Shown here: positions 62,823 through 64,000 of the stretch, one piece after another
Layout: each line of letters starts with the position of its first letter
Position numbering within the stretch: the stretch's first letter is position 1
NCBI RefSeq assembly: GCF_003932715.1
Contig: NZ_CP020700.1
Span: 2,626,501 to 2,690,500 of the forward strand
Direction of reading: 5' to 3'
DNA from: Streptomyces tsukubensis
Lineage (GTDB): Bacteria > Actinomycetota > Actinomycetes > Streptomycetales > Streptomycetaceae
Length of the DNA: 64,000 bases
The notes under the pieces: model-generated
What the model was told of the DNA's origin: nothing
Database searches by the model: none
What the model saw: only the letters and a program-made list of their open reading frames with translations
Position numbers and translations under genes: made by a program

Positions 62823-64000
62823 ATGAGTGAACAGCCACCGCAGCAGGGCTGGACCCCCCGGGACGGAACGGCCGCCCGGTCGTCGCCGGGCGGGAACTCC
62901 GACCGCAGTACGGATCGCAGTACGGATCGCGGTACGGATCGCGGCCCGGGCCGGAGGGGCCGGAACCGGGGCCGCCGGCGGACCGGATGGCGGCGCGCGA
63001 TCCCCACCCGGCGGATGCTCCTGACCGGTTTCGTGACCGTGGCCGCCCTGCTCATCGGCGCGTTCGCCGCCGGATACGCCCTGGTCCACATCCCGCCCGC
63101 GAACGCCACGGCCGTCGCCCAGTCGAACGTCTATCTGTACGAGGACGGCAGCCGGCTCGCCCTCGACGGCGAGGTCAACCGGGAGAACGTACCCCTGTCG
63201 CAGATCCCGCTGACGGTCCAGCAGGCCGTACTCGCCGCCGAGGACCGTGATTTCTACTCGGAGCGGGCGGTGGATCCGAAGGCGATGGTCAGGGCCGCCT
63301 GGAACACCCTGACCGGCAAGGGCAAACAGTCCGGTTCGACCATTACCCAGCAGTATGTGAAGAACTACTACCTCGGCCAGGAGCAGACGCTCTCCCGGAA
63401 GTGGAAGGAGTTCTTCATCGCCATCAAGCTGGGGCGCGAGCAGAGCAAGGGCGAGATCCTCCAGGGGTATCTGAACACCAGCTACTTCGGCCGCAACGCG
63501 TACGGCGCGCAGGCGGCGGCGCAGGCGTACTACGGCACGGACGTGTCGAAGCTGACCACGGCCCAGGGCGCCTATCTGGCGTCCCTGCTGAACGCTCCGA
63601 GCGCGTTCGACGTGACCACCCACCCGGAGAACCGGCCCGCGGCGCTGGCCCGCTGGAACTACACGCTCGACGGCATGGTGAAGACGGGCTGGCTGAGCCC
63701 GTCCGAACGGGCGGCCATGGTCTTCCCCGACCCGCAGAGCGCCCGTCCCGCCACCGGGCTCTCCGGGCAGCGCGGCTATGTGGTGCAGGCGGTGGAGGAG
63801 TATCTGACCTCGGAGGGGATCGTCGACGAGAAGACCCTCGCGGCGGGCGGCTTCCGGATCACGACGACCCTGCAGCGCGGCCGGCAGGACGCGTTCGTGA
63901 AGGCCGTCGACGACCAGGTGACGGACCGGCTGGACCCCGGCCGGCGGGCCGCGGACCGCAATGTGCGGGTGGGGGGCGCGGCAATCGACCCGGAGTCGGG
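62823..64000 (+). CDS. Class A penicillin-binding protein, N-terminal part (runs off the window)
   Basis: The frame from the ATG at 62823 stays open to the right edge (392 complete codons visible). A basic cytoplasmic tail has three STDR/GTDR repeats (29-40), and a TM helix covers about 65-89. The GT51 transglycosylase domain follows with catalytic Glu140 in LAAEDRDFYSE, GSTITQQYVKNYYL and KLGREQSKGEILQGYLNTSYFGRNAYG. The start of the linker to the transpeptidase domain (YVVQAVEEYL, FRITTTL) is reached. It polymerises peptidoglycan at the membrane. By order it matches a PBP gene of S. coelicolor following the exporter genes. Confidence 0.93.
   Translation, partial: MSEQPPQQGWTPRDGTAARSSPGGNSDRSTDRSTDRGTDRGPGRRGRNRGRRRTGWRRAIPTRRMLLTGFVTVAALLIGAFAAGYALVHIPPANATAVAQSNVYLYEDGSRLALDGEVNRENVPLSQIPLTVQQAVLAAEDRDFYSERAVDPKAMVRAAWNTLTGKGKQSGSTITQQYVKNYYLGQEQTLSRKWKEFFIAIKLGREQSKGEILQGYLNTSYFGRNAYGAQAAAQAYYGTDVSKLTTAQGAYLASLLNAPSAFDVTTHPENRPAALARWNYTLDGMVKTGWLSPSERAAMVFPDPQSARPATGLSGQRGYVVQAVEEYLTSEGIVDEKTLAAGGFRITTTLQRGRQDAFVKAVDDQVTDRLDPGRRAADRNVRVGGAAIDPES
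62907..62942 (+). repeat. Three 12-bp repeats in the PBP N-terminal tail
   Basis: AGTACGGATCGC occurs twice and GGTACGGATCGC once, head to tail, encoding STDR-STDR-GTDR. Copy number may vary between strains without shifting the frame. Confidence 0.9.

Overview
The window is very high in G+C, has strong G/C bias at third codon positions, uses GTG starts often, and shows the gene order of a Streptomyces chromosome. Order and content match the S. coelicolor region from the desferrioxamine cluster (desABCD) through hexosaminidase, glmS, adpA, ornA, tRNA-His, cdgA and a secreted chitin-binding protein. It is core chromosome with a few accessory inserts. These assignments come from reading protein motifs and recalled synteny; no database search was run.

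Layout. 0-7 kb: end of desC, desD (siderophore synthetase), a convergent GH20 hexosaminidase, a DUF4429/SHOCT protein, a small conserved protein and glmS. 7-11.3 kb: a universal stress protein, a small membrane protein, the developmental regulator adpA with an in-frame TTA codon, ornA and tRNA-His. 11.5-18.1 kb: a small secreted protein with its own TTA codon, an OmpR-type two-component pair, a secreted protein, a spermidine-synthase-like protein, a small prim-pol-like protein divergent from an NsdA-like regulator. 18.1-23.4 kb: a duplicated gene end, then a coupled minus-strand set encoding an SF1 helicase, an unrecognised 528-aa protein and a RecB/Cas4-type nuclease (together resembling a split Dna2), preceded by a PAP2-type membrane protein. 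23.6-26.4 kb: a histidine phosphatase, a large imperfect palindrome with dispersed repeats, two small genes and the first of three identical tRNA-Lys(CTT) genes. 26.4-33.5 kb: an M6 protease, cdgA (PAS-GGDEF-EAL), a GH18 chitinase and a flavin monooxygenase. 33.7-38.2 kb: an ehuBCDA-type ectoine/amino-acid ABC importer, an IclR regulator and tRNA-Lys 2. 38.4-43 kb: a SnoaL-like protein, an AA10 chitin-binding oxygenase, an SPFH protein, an NlpC/P60 peptidoglycan protein and tRNA-Lys 3. 43-53.4 kb: surface proteins (one a LATTG sortase substrate), a NagD-type phosphatase, a ROK regulator divergent from an oxidoreductase operon, an FAH-family protein, a second YidC, a DUF6412-like protein, a class E sortase and a TPR/SEC-C-like protein. 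53.5-56.6 kb: a stand-alone PLD-helicase-DUF3427 protein like the type IV restriction enzyme SauUSI, in visibly less GC-rich DNA. 56.9-64 kb: a lipoprotein, DUF445 and DUF1707 proteins, an ABC-2 exporter and the start of a penicillin-binding transglycosylase running off the window.

How the genes fit together. Chitin and N-acetylglucosamine use is a theme: hexosaminidase, GH18 chitinase and AA10 oxygenase each have a DasR-type palindrome (GGTCnnGACC) upstream, and glmS makes glucosamine-6-phosphate. Developmental control is represented by adpA (bldA-dependent through TTA), ornA (nanoRNA turnover, including the c-di-GMP breakdown product) and cdgA (c-di-GMP). Two loci deserve attention as possible DNA-processing or defence systems: the split Dna2-like nuclease/helicase operon (18.4-22.5 kb) and the SauUSI-like enzyme (53.5-56.6 kb).
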